Below are positions 34,318 through 45,232 of a stretch of 64,000 nt of DNA, piece after piece. The DNA lies in the NCBI GenBank assembly GCA_002794785.1, contig NBBA01000004.1, positions 310,001 through 374,000 on the forward strand, given 5' to 3'. The position numbers and the translations under genes were made by a program. The notes below the pieces were generated by a model. It worked only from the letters and a program-made list of their open reading frames with translations. It was not told the origin of the DNA and did no database searches. Source of the stretch: Coniferiporia sulphurascens. Its lineage: Eukaryota > Basidiomycota > Agaricomycetes > Hymenochaetales > Hymenochaetaceae. How positions within the stretch are numbered: the first letter of the stretch is position 1; each line of letters begins with the position of its first letter.

Positions 34318-36758
34318 CTATAGCCTCGCATCCTTAGGCATTGAGCGCACCGCCTGTCGGACGCCGAGATCGCCAAGTACGTCTTCGGCTCCGCCAAGTA
34401 GTGAATCGAAGGTTACCGTGCGGTGGTACTGCGAGGAAATTTATATATCGGCGCGCGCGCTAGGGACGAGAAGTCTTGAACAGGAACACTTACGTGTTCG
34501 ATAAACTTGCCCATCCCACTCTGCGTAATCCCGCGTCCTCCGAAGATCTGCACTGCGTCCTGAGCCGTCTCCTGAGCGCCCCGCGTGCATTGCATTTTCA
34601 AAAATGCGATTTGGCTAGTGAAGGCGCGCGTCAGTGGGAAGACGGTAATCGTAAGCAAGAAAGGTCAGAGCGTACCCAGCGAGCTTCTGTGCCTGCTCCT
34701 TGTAAGCCATATTACACATCTGGTAGGTGACGCTCTCGAGCCACGCCTGCAAGCTCTCCGCGCGCGCGATCATGCCAGCGATCCTCGCGCGGACGACAGG
34801 TTGGTTGATGAGCGGCTTGCCAAACACTTTGCGCTGCGTCGCCCATCTGGTTAATAGCAACTCAGCAACTTATGACTAGCATAGAGTATATAAAAAGGGC
34901 GGACTTCAGGCATTCATCGACGACCAACCGCTGGCTGCGCGCTGAACTGCAGCACATTACCCATCGCTCGTGGTTGAAGTTACTGAGCATGACGTAGATA
35001 CCCGCGCCCTCCTCGCCAAGCGTGTTTTCCACCGGTACCTTGACATTGTCGAATGTGATGTATGCCGTCCCTGCTGTTGATGAGTAGCTAGTCTTGATTG
35101 CCTTCGTCTCGACGCCCTCCCCTCGCTCGATGAGCAAGACAGTAAACCCATTCTTTGTGCGAAGTCAACAAAGAGGCAGGGGAGAAAAACAAATGCTACT
35201 CACCTCAGTTTTGCAGCCTGTTGTGAAGCTTTACGAAAAAAGTCAAAATCTTTTTAATCCACACGAAACCAACCATGCACTCACTAATCCGCAAACCTAA
35301 AAAGACCAAATTAGTACAGAGAAATAGGAAGAGAAGTACACGGAAAGACGTACATCCCGTTCGTTATCCATTTCTTGTTTCCATTTACAATCCAGAACTT
35401 CCCATCCTCCGACTTCGTCGCAGTAGTGTGCAGTCCGAATATATCACTGCCTGCATGCGCCTCGGAAATTGCAAGACATATGAACTTCCTCCCGGCCAAT
35501 ACGTCTGGGATGATCTTCTCCTTAATCTCTGGGGATCCGAAGTTAAGGACGGGGGGTAGGCCAATGACCTTGCCGCCCAGGAGACCTAACCGAAAGTTAA
35601 GACTTACGATTTCGAAAGGCGTCACTCGCGCTTACCGTCTCCGTACCCGCGGGCACCGGCCCGGACGAATTCCTGTGTAATAACCAACTACAAATCCTTT
35701 CAGGATGTGGTAAGCAAAGAAATACTGGTGTAGTAACTTACCTCATGGAAATAATCAAACTGACAGCACGCCAGCTTCAGCGTCGGAATATTGACCTAGA
35801 AATCGAGGGGCTTACTTCTTCTGGTGTCACAAGACCGTTGAAGAGCTTGCGTCCCTTGAGGTGCTTTCCAGGGCCTAAGCGCATGGCATGGAGCTCCATC
35901 TCGCTGCTCGGAGAGACACATCAGAATGAATGCTGTGAGGAAGGAGAACGATCACATACGCCATCTTGTCTATCACAGACTGGCTCGGACGTTTTCCATC
36001 AGCCTCACGAGCCTACGGAGCAATCCATCAGACGTGCAGAAACCGATGTACGATATGCGATTACCTGAGCGTCGGGGTAGATGACCTCGTCCACAAATAT
36101 ACGCATTGCTTTCTGGAGCTTGCGGTGAGACTATCTCCCGAAAGAAGTTTAAAATTATATTAGAGTTCGCATTCCAATACAAGACTCAATTGTCCTGACC
36201 TCCTTATAATATGGGCTGTGGAAGCCCTCATTCAGCCATGTCGGTTCCGCATACGGAACCTTGCTAACACTCCCTGCCGACAAAGGCTTGATCTGCTCCT
36301 CTTCACCCTCGATGTTACCGATATGGAGGCGCTTGTATTGCGGCCGCAGGAGAACTTCATGGCGGTGAAGACCAAAGAACGCTTCGGTCGCGTCTTGACC
36401 GGCTGGCGAGAATAGATCGGCATCAAACCCGGAGGGAAACTATTATGCGGCAGCGAGAAGGATGCGCACCGACTTCCTCGTCGAGCAGAGCTGACGCCCC
36501 ACCGGGGTGTAGGTCCTTAAAGCGAGAGAGGTTGAAGACTTTCGAGTCGATGATAACCCACTATCAGTATGCGTGAGCATGACAGCCGTATTAGCATGTA
36601 TCCTTTGAAAAGCCTTACCAAGTCATCCGGCGTGTTGTGCTACAGGCATTCATGAAAGCCGATTCAGATTTCCCTCGTCAGACATCCAGCATCAACGCGT
36701 GGCGCACCTTCTCGACCTCTTCTCGGGTGAAAGTCTTGAGCTCTGTGGACGATGCCAT
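34318..36758 (-). CDS. cytochrome b5-fused acyl-CoA dehydrogenase
   Basis: The first exon starts MASSTELKTFTREEVEK. After one intron the N-terminal heme domain reads WVIIDSKVFNLSRFKDLHPG, with the HPGG heme-ligand motif and GQDATEAFFGLHRHEVL. A linker follows (LHIGNIEGEEEQIKPLSAGS). The flavin-dependent dehydrogenase part has LLGGKVIGLPPVLNFGSPEI, CLAISEAHAGSDIFGLHTTA, and FWIVNGNKKWITNGMY. It continues to AYITFDNVKVPVENTLGEEG, MLSNFNHERW, WATQRKVFGKPLINQPVVRA, QIFGGRGITQSGMGKFIEH and FDSLLGGAEDVLGDLGVRQA. It ends SMPKDARL, and ARL is a weak PTS1-like signal. This b5-ACAD fusion is known in fungi. The glutamate used by medium-chain enzymes near the C-terminus is not at that position (LLGGA), so another catalytic base is likely. 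No frame break was found. Confidence 0.88.
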
Positions 36759-37356
36759 AGTACGCGACGAGAGCAAAGGGGTAAAAGAGATTCTGGGTGA
36801 GGCAGTACTGGTGGTACAAGTTTAAGAATAGGATATGGCGCAGGTCTGATTGGCCAATCTATAAATCACAGACTCAGACAAGGGGGAACAGCACCGGGTT
36901 TTCAGCGCGGTCTCGCATGTGATTACGATAAAAATGACGAAAAATCGAATATCCCTCGGACTTTGGCTCCGGCACGAGCGGCAACCATGTGGCACATACA
37001 AAGCCGCTGACATATCAGGCTTGATAAGCAGAGGAGGGCTGAAAGCCAAAGACGATTGCGTGTTTTTATGCACTAATTATACATCATGTACATGTACTTA
37101 AAAAACTGAGAAATATACAGTATGCCGGGATTCTATATGATGGGACGGATGAACAGCAGATTCAAGGGACAGAGAGAGCGAGACATGCGGATGCGAGGGT
37201 ATTTTTACACTTGTGCCCAGTTTGTCACCCGAAAAGCCCTTGGAAAATTATAAAGATGTCGTGTAGTGTAACTCCAATTGTGCGTATTGTTGCATTATTC
37301 CGGTCTGTACAGATAGCGTGTATGAGAGGATGTTCATTTCGGAGATAGTTATTCTC
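36759..37356. other. intergenic spacer
   Basis: The promoter side of the dehydrogenase and 3' side of the ankyrin gene. Small open frames near 36822-37101 lack motifs. Nothing else is seen. Confidence 0.4.
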
Positions 37357-40300
37357 TCAAAGTCGGTTCCGCTGAACGTTGCGGACGATGGCGCGTGCGA
37401 CGCCCACCCAAGCACCGGCTTTGTCGACATTGTCGACTGCATCGTCCAGTCGTTTGGGAATCTTGCGCAATAACAACCGGCGTAGAGCGCGTACGTCCTC
37501 ATCACGCACCATCGCCGGGTGCACAATTGAACCCGGCGAAGGGGACGGCGGGAAAGTGGGAGATAGAAGAGATTGCATTGTGTCTGTTGACGGGAGATAT
37601 CCGCTACGTCCATGCAGTACGAGCGTCGGACGGTGTGTAGGTGGCGGTGGGAAGTGGTGGGAGGTGTCGGGTGCGCGAAGGGTGGTCGGCGAGGACGCGG
37701 GGGTCTGCACGACATACTCCGGGGTCGAACTGCGTGTCTCTCGGAAGTACGGTTGCTCGTTGCCTTCGCTAAGATCATGCAAAGCGAGAGAGAGCCGCGC
37801 TGCTTGAATTTCATGTTCTTTTTCCTGGAAGATTTTGCTCATTAAGCGTTCGGCATGGCCGATGTACTGTTCAGCGCTATCAATAAAACGTGCGGCCTAC
37901 AAAACACAAATTCCGATTAGCTTGGTGATATTGCTATCGCGCAGGGGGGGATGTACTCACAGTATTCATGGATTCCTCAATCGCCGAGGCTTCCCGTTTG
38001 GCGATTAATAAGATTTCTGAGGTCGATGGAGGGCCAAGAGCTACAACGAACTCATCCTGAGGGCACCTACGAGCTGGCGACCCCCTGCGACTAGTTTTGG
38101 GACAGAACGTGCCAGACGTATCTACCCGTCCCTCCAGCGAGTCGTAAGCTCCATCATTAGAGGGGATCTCATCTAAACCGTGACCCTCGCCATCGGCCAT
38201 TTCCAGGAAGTTACCCTCGCAATCAGTGCCACTCTCCTCATTACTCAGGGCCTCCACACCTTCACGCCAGCACGCATGCTCCTCCTGCACGAGAAGCGGG
38301 TCTGGCGCATACTCTCTCTCGGCATCTTCCTCCCCAAATAAAGTCTTTTCAATCTCAAGCAAATTCTCGAGATGTTCCTGGAATAGCTGCGAATTCGCTC
38401 TACGGACGTATGGGTTCAGCCACGATTCGCGATGTGAGTTCGCTACCCTTTGGACCTCTGGGGCACGTTCTGGAGGGACCGAAAAGAGGTTCACACCCGT
38501 CTCGAGTGGAGAGCTGGGCATGTTATTGTAGTCGATGGCATTGAGCATAGACGCACGTCGCATGCGCGTCGCGCTACCAGCTGCGAGTGCACATGCGAAG
38601 TCGAGTACATGCTCGCCTTCCTCCGTAGTAAGCTCCGCATCGCGCTCCCTTACGTTCGGTAAATCGACAGTATTTTTGCTGATGCGCGGGGAGCTCGTTG
38701 GGGTCGCAAGTGCAGCAAGGTCTGCGAGCGTCATGAAAGATGCGAAGGACGAGTGAGAAGAAGAAGGGCCAGACGCAACGAGCGATGGCGTCGCTGCGTT
38801 AGAGCGAAGGGTCGTAAGGGAAGGTCGAGCACGAATTGAAGGGGTTTGCTCGTGTTCTTCCTCCTCCGATTTCGTCTTTCGCTCATCATCGGCCTGGACA
38901 CGGCGTTGCAAGCGCACAATAAGCTGTTCGAGCACGTCATACACTTCCCGCGCCGCCTGCAAGTCCTCCAGTTCTGCATCCGCAAGCTGACGAAACTGTT
39001 CGAGAATATCCACACCGCTGGTCCAATTGCTGTGCAAGAGAGCTTCGACTTCATCGAGATCTACATCTCCCCCGATATGGCTCGTGTTCCCCTCTCGGAC
39101 GGCAAGCTCCGCCAGTTGCTTCGATATAAGTTCCAGACTCTTTATGAGCTGTTCCGTTTCCGCTGAATTGCCCAGCACGGTCCTGAGACACCTCTTCTCC
39201 CGAGGTATCAGAGGAGGGAATTGCTCCATAGACTCCACTTCATCTTCTGAAGAGCTTGAGGAACCAGAAGACATGGACGAATAGCTCGATGTGAGCGAGG
39301 AAGACGAAAAGGAAGCCTTGACGGTGCGCATAGACGCCGCGGAGTCCGGCCGCCCAAATCCATCCTCTGGCTCAAACGCCATGCGAAATTCGGCCTTTGC
39401 GACGTCAAGTGCTGTTTGCCTAGTATGTATGTGAGCAAATCGAGTCGTCATAGTGCCACGCCTATACAAACGCAAACGCACCCGGCACTGTTTCGCATCT
39501 TCCTCACTACAGATTCAGGGTCGCACTCCAAAAACGCCATAAGCACATCCACGTAGCGCCCGTGCTGTGCAGCAACGTGTATACACGTATTGCCCAGTTG
39601 GTCGACAGCATTGAGAGGCGCACCGAGATCGCGCACCAGATGCACGACGAACGCATACATCCGGAAGGATGCATCACCATCTCCAGCCCGCGCCAGGACG
39701 TGTAGCGGTGAGCCCGTATTATCTGCGATATAGAGAGCAAGATCTGCGCCGGCCAGGAATAGAGCGTCCAAAACCTTTGTACTGGGTCGCGGTGCAGAGA
39801 CGCAATAGTGAATAGGAGACCAGCCATTCTCGTCCGGAAGGTTTGCGAGAACTGGGGTCAGCGGGGCGTCGAATTGGTTGTTTGAAGAGAAAAGTAGAGA
39901 TCGGACGGCGACGAGGTTGGATGAAGAGACGGCATTTACAAGTAACTGTACAGAGGAAGGAGTGGAAGGACGTTGTTGGTACAGCACAGCAAGAGAGACG
40001 TAAGTATTGGCGTCGTGTTGTAGAGCGAGTTTCAATTTTCGTTTCTTCTTGTGTGACTAAAAATGAACAAATTAATAAATGGCTTTCCAAGGAACCCTAT
40101 AGCAAAAACTCACAAGCAATGATTGTGCACGTTGTAGGCGAAGCGCTTTTTCGCAGGAAGCTAGGCAGTGTGGATGAGACACAGCGTAAAAAAGTACAGA
40201 ACGGTGGTTGCAATCCACGGAATCTGGACGCGCTCCTTGACCAATCTGTAAAAATGGAAAAGTGAGTCAGCAAAGAGCCCTGAACAGATCCCCCATTGCA

Positions 40301-40858
40301 GAACTACATACCAAGTAATCGACGACATCAGTGTGACCGTCGCGAGCGGCATCTGCAAATTAAGTCAGGGCCAGCTAATGTCACTATAGTGATCAAACTT
40401 ACACATAAGCGGGGTCGCGCGGTGACTGTCGACGCCATCCACTAACACCAAACCGTCGCATTTCTCCACCAATTCTGTTACGAAATCCAGTCGGCCAAGA
40501 TACGCCGCCATTCCGAGCGGCGTTAATCCATTTAACGACAAGTCCGACGCATTGAGCGCGTACAGGGAAAAAGCGCGTCGGTTGAGGAGGAAAGTTAGGA
40601 TCGCCAGACGCGCGGGAGCACTGGCGCGGACATGCGACGCGTCGACTTCATCAAAACTAATCCGAGCACTTCAGCACACGAAAACGAGGTCAAACAACGC
40701 GAGACTCACTTTGCCGCACCAAGAACGAGGGCGCCGATAACGGACGTGCCCTCAGCGTTAATTTCGTTCGCATTAGCTCCGTCCAGAAAAAGCCTTCGTG
40801 CGGTACTTTCGTCTCCGCGTATGGCGGCATCTTGCAGAGAGCATTTTGCCTCCGTCAT
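37357..40858 (-). CDS. ankyrin-repeat protein with disordered C-terminal region
   Basis: Starts at 40858 (MTEAKCSLQDAAIRGDESTA) and is spliced from several exons. The N-terminal ankyrin repeats include LNGLTPLGMAAYLGRLDFV, ATPLMCAARDGHTDVVDYL, ENGWSPIHYCVSA, TGSPLHVLARAGDGDASF and LGNTCIHVAAQHGRYVDVLM. A large exon at about 37961-39420 encodes a Ser-rich, acidic and coiled-coil segment (ETEQLIKSLELISKQLAELA; LEQLIVRLQRRVQ), then low-complexity regions. The last exon gives FIDSAEQYIGHAERLMSKIF and a Pro-rich end. The overall plan resembles fungal ankyrin proteins with a helical C-terminus, but I recognise no specific ortholog. Ankyrins imply protein binding; the partner is unknown. A TATA-like AT run is at 40948-40957. 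Confidence 0.8.
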
Positions 40859-40947
40859 GGTGGAGGGCGGGAGAACGGGGAAAGGTGGGGAGCGACTCGG
40901 AGCAGGCGAGTAATATATGTCTAGACCGTCCGGGACCTTGGCGACAA

Positions 40948-40957
40948 TATTATATAC
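40948..40957 (-). promoter_or_regulatory. TATA-like box of the ankyrin gene
   Basis: The minus strand reads TATATAATAT about 90-100 bp upstream of the ATG at 40858. Position and sequence fit a TATA element; not otherwise supported. Confidence 0.4.
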
Positions 40958-43110
40958 CGCAGCGGCCCCGCTTAGCTCGAGTTCGAGCCCGCGATCGCTT
41001 CCGTACGCGTATAATTAGTTTTGGGGGTGAGGCTGACAGGAACGTGTTAAACGCAGCGGCGGGCTCCGGATTATCGACTGCGTCCGTCGCGCCCCGTGTC
41101 CTCTGTATTCTGGTGCTCACAAGTAGCAGAGAGCGGTAGTCGCGGGGGGTGTTCGGACTTCGCGCACACGCCCGCACTTCGAAGCCCATAAATATAAAAT
41201 TCTATTTTAGCTCTGAATATATAATTATTTCACCGTGAAAAGTAATTGGACACCCAGGAGCCTGGACACGGTACGGAAGTTCGTTTTTAGCGACAAGACA
41301 GTAACGGAAGTGGCCCCTTATCAGAACATTCTAATCGAGGTCGGGGCATTATGAATACAACCTCATAAACGGCTAGATATCCAAAGTCGGGATGGCGGCC
41401 CCCTTTACGGCCTTGCAAAATCTGACCAATACCCGGATGAGGCGAACGACAGGTCCCAGCGACTAAGCATTTTAAAATCATTGTCCATGGTTGTCGGTTT
41501 GCAATGCTGGGCCTTGACCGAACAGACAAGGCTGATGTGTCACCTGACTAACAGTGGGTGCCGTGATCCAAATAGTGCGGACTTTACCTTATGTAGCTAT
41601 TTCTGCGTGCGCATTTGAGGGACAAGAAAAGGTTCAAATCCATTCAGGAAGTGCGAGCCGGAAACGCCGAATCCCGCAGTTGGCTGTCCGAGAGAGAGGA
41701 CTTCGTGCGGGTGCGGTTGCACAACGCGTGTTCGAGTTCTGACGGTACAGCGTTTCGACGGTGATCGGATGCGAGCGCTCTTCGACAACATTTAGTCTAG
41801 AATATATAAGAAGTGAGCTGCTTCCCCTCTTTCCACGCGGGGTGATCATCACTGCAAACGTGTGGGAGTAAACCGGTCGGGTCGGACGGACTCGAACAAC
41901 GTAAATGCTGCCTTGAATCCCCATTCTCGCTTGCTCTAGAGTTCGTCTTCGTCCTCACTGTCAAACATTCCCATTACCCGGATGGGCGGCCGAATAACAG
42001 GTAATACTGTCGAACACAGCTTTAAAGCTGCCAATGTCCGCGGCAGATGAAAACCAGGTGGAGAAACAGGCGGAGAAACGCGGACGGTGGAAATAGAGTG
42101 CTTTTCGGCGGTCATGAATTACTTGCAGGTAAGCGCGTTTCCGACGCGTGTTGTGTAAACAAGGTAAATCTTCTTTCGCATAGCAAAAAATTTTCATCCA
42201 AAGTGTTCTTCCCTAGATCTTTACAGTGGGGCTGAATGCGATTTCGGTAAAAGTGGCAACGGAGCATCAAGCGCGTAACGCGCGCAACTCTAGAAGGCGA
42301 AGCATAAGAGAGACCAGGTAGTTTTCTTTCCAGGATTTTGGCGAACTAGTTTCAAGGCCTAAAAGTCCGGAAACTAGAAGTGATAGCCTAGGTCCCACTA
42401 GCACCGGCAGACGCCTTCGAGATTTCAAGCAGCGACAGCGATTTTCAAAAACGCTTCTGCCAAGGTCAGCACATTGCAGACACCGCCTCTAACGTCTTTG
42501 GTCTTAATGGATTGTGGCGATTAAGTATAGCGCGTCTCAGGTTTTATCTCTCAACGGTGTTTGACTAGTCGAGGTTCAAGTTCAAGAAAGGATAAGACAA
42601 TAAAACTGGCCGATAAACAGGGCGGCACGTGACAAAGCAGGCCACGTGAATTCCGAGCTCCGATTACTCCGCTCAAACAATTAGGACGAGTCGGATATCC
42701 GAGTCGGCAGCCCACATATCATGATAGCGAATGTATCGTCGTCCCCCCAAGTGATCGTGTTCTCTTATTCAAAGTTGATTCTTCTCGTAAGTCGTTTTTC
42801 CGTATGAAGGTATAGAGCGAGTCTGAGTCGGCGGGGCGCATGGATGCAACCCTGGTAGCCCCCTTCTCCAAGGCGCTGCGCAAGAATGGCGTAAGTGAGA
42901 GCTCGCCATGGTACGCATTGCACATAACAAAAATGGGACGCTCCTCCCCCGAAATTTACGTGTGAGAATCCATTTATGATCACGATTGGGGCCGATTGCC
43001 GTTAATTATATTGAATATTCTTAACCACCATAAACAAAGCTTTTACAGTCGTCTCACCCACAGATGGCTTTGAAAAGTAAGGAATCCTTGTCCCGAGGAT
43101 AGATATGCGC
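40958..43110. other. gene-poor spacer
   Basis: No gene is supported in about 2.1 kb. Open frames reach at most 96 codons and show no motif. GTGGAGAAACAGGCGGAGAA near 42058 is a short local repeat. A GGTTCAAATCC string at 41631-41641 resembles a tRNA T-loop but has no matching stems. Confidence 0.45.
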
Positions 43111-43155
43111 TCTGTGTCTCGTGGAGAATCTTCAAGTCTTTGTGACGGGCGGGTA
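43111..43155. repeat. 45-bp direct repeat, left copy
   Basis: Starts TCTGTGTCTCGTGG and ends TGTGACGGGCGGGTA. It matches 43465-43509 with two mismatches. The two copies stand just outside the inverted zinc-finger gene fragment at 43156-43459. Confidence 0.85.
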
Positions 43156-43459
43156 CGATTTCTTACCCAGTCCTTCGATGCCAAATTCGACTGCTCCTTT
43201 CTTGGTTACCAGGCCTAAAGATGGTGTGGTTGACATTGGCACGGAAATCTTCTCCTGGATGGTCTCCGGGGCGTCCGACATGTCAGAATCGTTTTCCTGG
43301 TAGGGCTCCCACTAGCTCTGGAAGTAAGTATTACATGCGGTCCGTCGGGCACATATAAATCTATACTTGATGAAGGCCTTTCGTGCTAAACTCGAACTCA
43401 TGTTCGAGCGCTCGAAACGTCTCCATGTCGCGGACCGGGAAATCGTTCGGATTGCCAAC
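43156..43459 (-). pseudogene. inverted partial duplicate of zinc-finger copy E (exons 2-3)
   Basis: On the minus strand this reads as a close copy of 44242-44538. The exon 2 part gives VRDMETFRALEHEFEFST (VRDLEAFRALEHEFELST in E). The intron retains GT at its start and CTAG at its end. The exon 3 part gives WEPYQENDSDMSDAPETIQE (WEPYQESDSEMSDALETIQE in E), continuing to GIEGLGKK and then a stop in flanking repeat sequence. The starts, finger exons and end are missing, so it cannot encode the family module. Divergence is roughly 10 percent by eye. It lies 0.6-1.1 kb from its parent, in head-to-head orientation. Confidence 0.85.
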
Positions 43460-43464
43460 CTGAC

Positions 43465-43509
43465 TCTGTGTCTCGTGGCGAATCTTCGAGTCTTTGTGAC
43501 GGGCGGGTA
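43465..43509. repeat. 45-bp direct repeat, right copy
   Basis: Second copy of the 43111-43155 sequence, 354 bp away in the same orientation, with two mismatches. It borders the inverted fragment on the other side. Confidence 0.85.
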
Positions 43510-44088
43510 TCTTCCCGTGGCTGGCCTCTTTATCGGTCTATTAATTTGTGCGGGCCTTGTACATGTGTGCACGGCCATCAATTTCTGGCCACATCCAGAG
43601 AGGCCACCTACAAAATCTGGCCTCTGCCCAAATATTTGTTTCTATTTGCGGATAGCTATACTGGCCGGCACTGCTCAGACTCCGTCCGCCTGTGCGCTGC
43701 CACTGGCGCCGGTGCACAAAGACAACGACGGAATTGGGAAAAAGCCCCCTCGTACACTGCCCTACGCGAAATGACATTTCACTCTTTGACACACCAGACA
43801 CCAGCCACGGCCGGATGCACCAATCACAGCGAGATGCTTGGGCGCTACGCTTTTGCTACCCCCAACCTGCAGCCGCCTTTCACGTCTGGTGCTTGGATTT
43901 TTCTGTGCGCAAAGCCTCGCTGCCTCGCCGCCGCGCCCCAAGTCGAGCTCAAGATGTGGTCTGAGCTTAGGCGCGCTTTGACTGTCTATGAAGTATAAGA
44001 AACGCCGTGTCCTGGTCCTCTCGCCGTCACCATTACCTCTCGACTCATCCAAACCTCTCGCTTTCATATCAATCTCAGTACCGCCAGA
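43510..44088. other. spacer upstream of copy E
   Basis: Holds the promoter side of copy E. The overlapping open frames at 43367-43998 cross the repeat and fragment and look like chance. A CT-rich leader lies at 44010-44088. Confidence 0.45.
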
Positions 44089-45232
44089 ATGTCCTCTTTT
44101 GACATTGACGAGCTCATTTTCTCCGCACAAGTGAAGAAAGTAGTCAGTGACGTCAAGACAGAATTCGGCAGGTTTCACACTGTAAGCGTTTTACTTATTA
44201 GACTCTTACCCCGGACTACTCACATGGACTGAATTCTCCAGATTGGCGACCCGAATGATTGCCCGGTCCGCGACCTGGAGGCGTTCCGAGCGCTCGAACA
44301 TGAGTTCGAGTTGAGCACGGTTGGCCTTCATCAGGTATGAATTTATATGTGCCCGACAGACCGTATAGAATACTTACTCCCCGAGCTAGTGGGAACCCTA
44401 CCAGGAAAGTGATTCTGAAATGTCTGACGCATTGGAGACCATCCAGGAGCCAATTTCCGCGCCAATGCCAACTGCACCGTCTTTAGGCCTGGTGGCCAAG
44501 GAAGGAGCAGTCAAATTTCGCATCGAAGGACTGGGTAAGAATTCGTCTCCAGAGGATTTGCTTCATATTTTCAGGAGGGAAGCACTGAGCCTTAGAGAGA
44601 AGCAAATGAAGATTTGGGTAAGTCGCTTTTATTATTCCCTTCGCCTTTGTCCCTTTTCGATATTTAATCGCTCATTTGCTTTCCCCCCGCTTCAGATGGC
44701 CAAGATAACCGGAGAAACTGGCAGGAAGCTTTCGGCGGTCTCAGTAAGTTGCTCGTCCAGCCAGTTACATGTATGCTACCGCAGCTCACCGACGGCATCG
44801 ATGTCCCCCCGTTACCGTTTTCCCTGACAGAACGTCGCGGTGTACAGCGAAGCCAGCCCTGTCCCCACCGGCAAATACGGTTGCACCTTCCCCGGCTGCT
44901 CGCACTCCCCCGACAACAAAACCTTGCTCGAGAAGCACATGCACACGCACTACCCAGGCTCGCATTTCTGCCCCGTATGCAAGACAATCTTCACGGGTAA
45001 CGACTTCGCCCTCGTGCGCCATCTGAAACGCACGGATATTGGGAGGAAATGTGCGGCTCGGTTGCGCGAATTTAATATCGACCCAAGCAAGAAAGTCAGG
45101 GGCCCTTTGAATTTACGACAAGGCACGAAACTGTGCAATTTCTATTACCTGGGCGCGATGAACGACTTTCAGATGCCTCGTGATCATTTTAGGATGATCG
45201 CTGGGAAGGAGCGCGAGGCATATGCTATCTGA
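44089..45232 (+). CDS. double zinc-finger protein, family copy E
   Basis: Fourth intact member. Exons 44089-44181, 44242-44334, 44390-44617, 44696-44743 and 44831-45232, all phase 0, give 287 residues. It has one more exon than A, B and D. Exon 1 encodes MSSFDIDELIFSAQVKKVVS. Exons 2-3 are acidic, ending in the helix HIFRREALSLREKQMKIW. Exon 4 is short and basic (ITGETGRKLSAVS). Exon 5 has PTGKYGCTFPGC with HMHTH (finger 1, C-x4-C-x12-H-x3-H), CPVC with a His and distal Cys (finger 2), then KLCNFYYLGAMNDFQMPRDH and FRMIAGKERE. An inverted, partial copy of exons 2-3 lies just upstream. Intact; function unknown, with nucleic-acid or protein binding inferred from the fingers. Confidence 0.85.

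Noticed and set aside
41626..41650. GGTTCAAATCC string resembling a tRNA T-loop
   Set aside because: No matching T-stem, acceptor stem or D-arm at the right distance.
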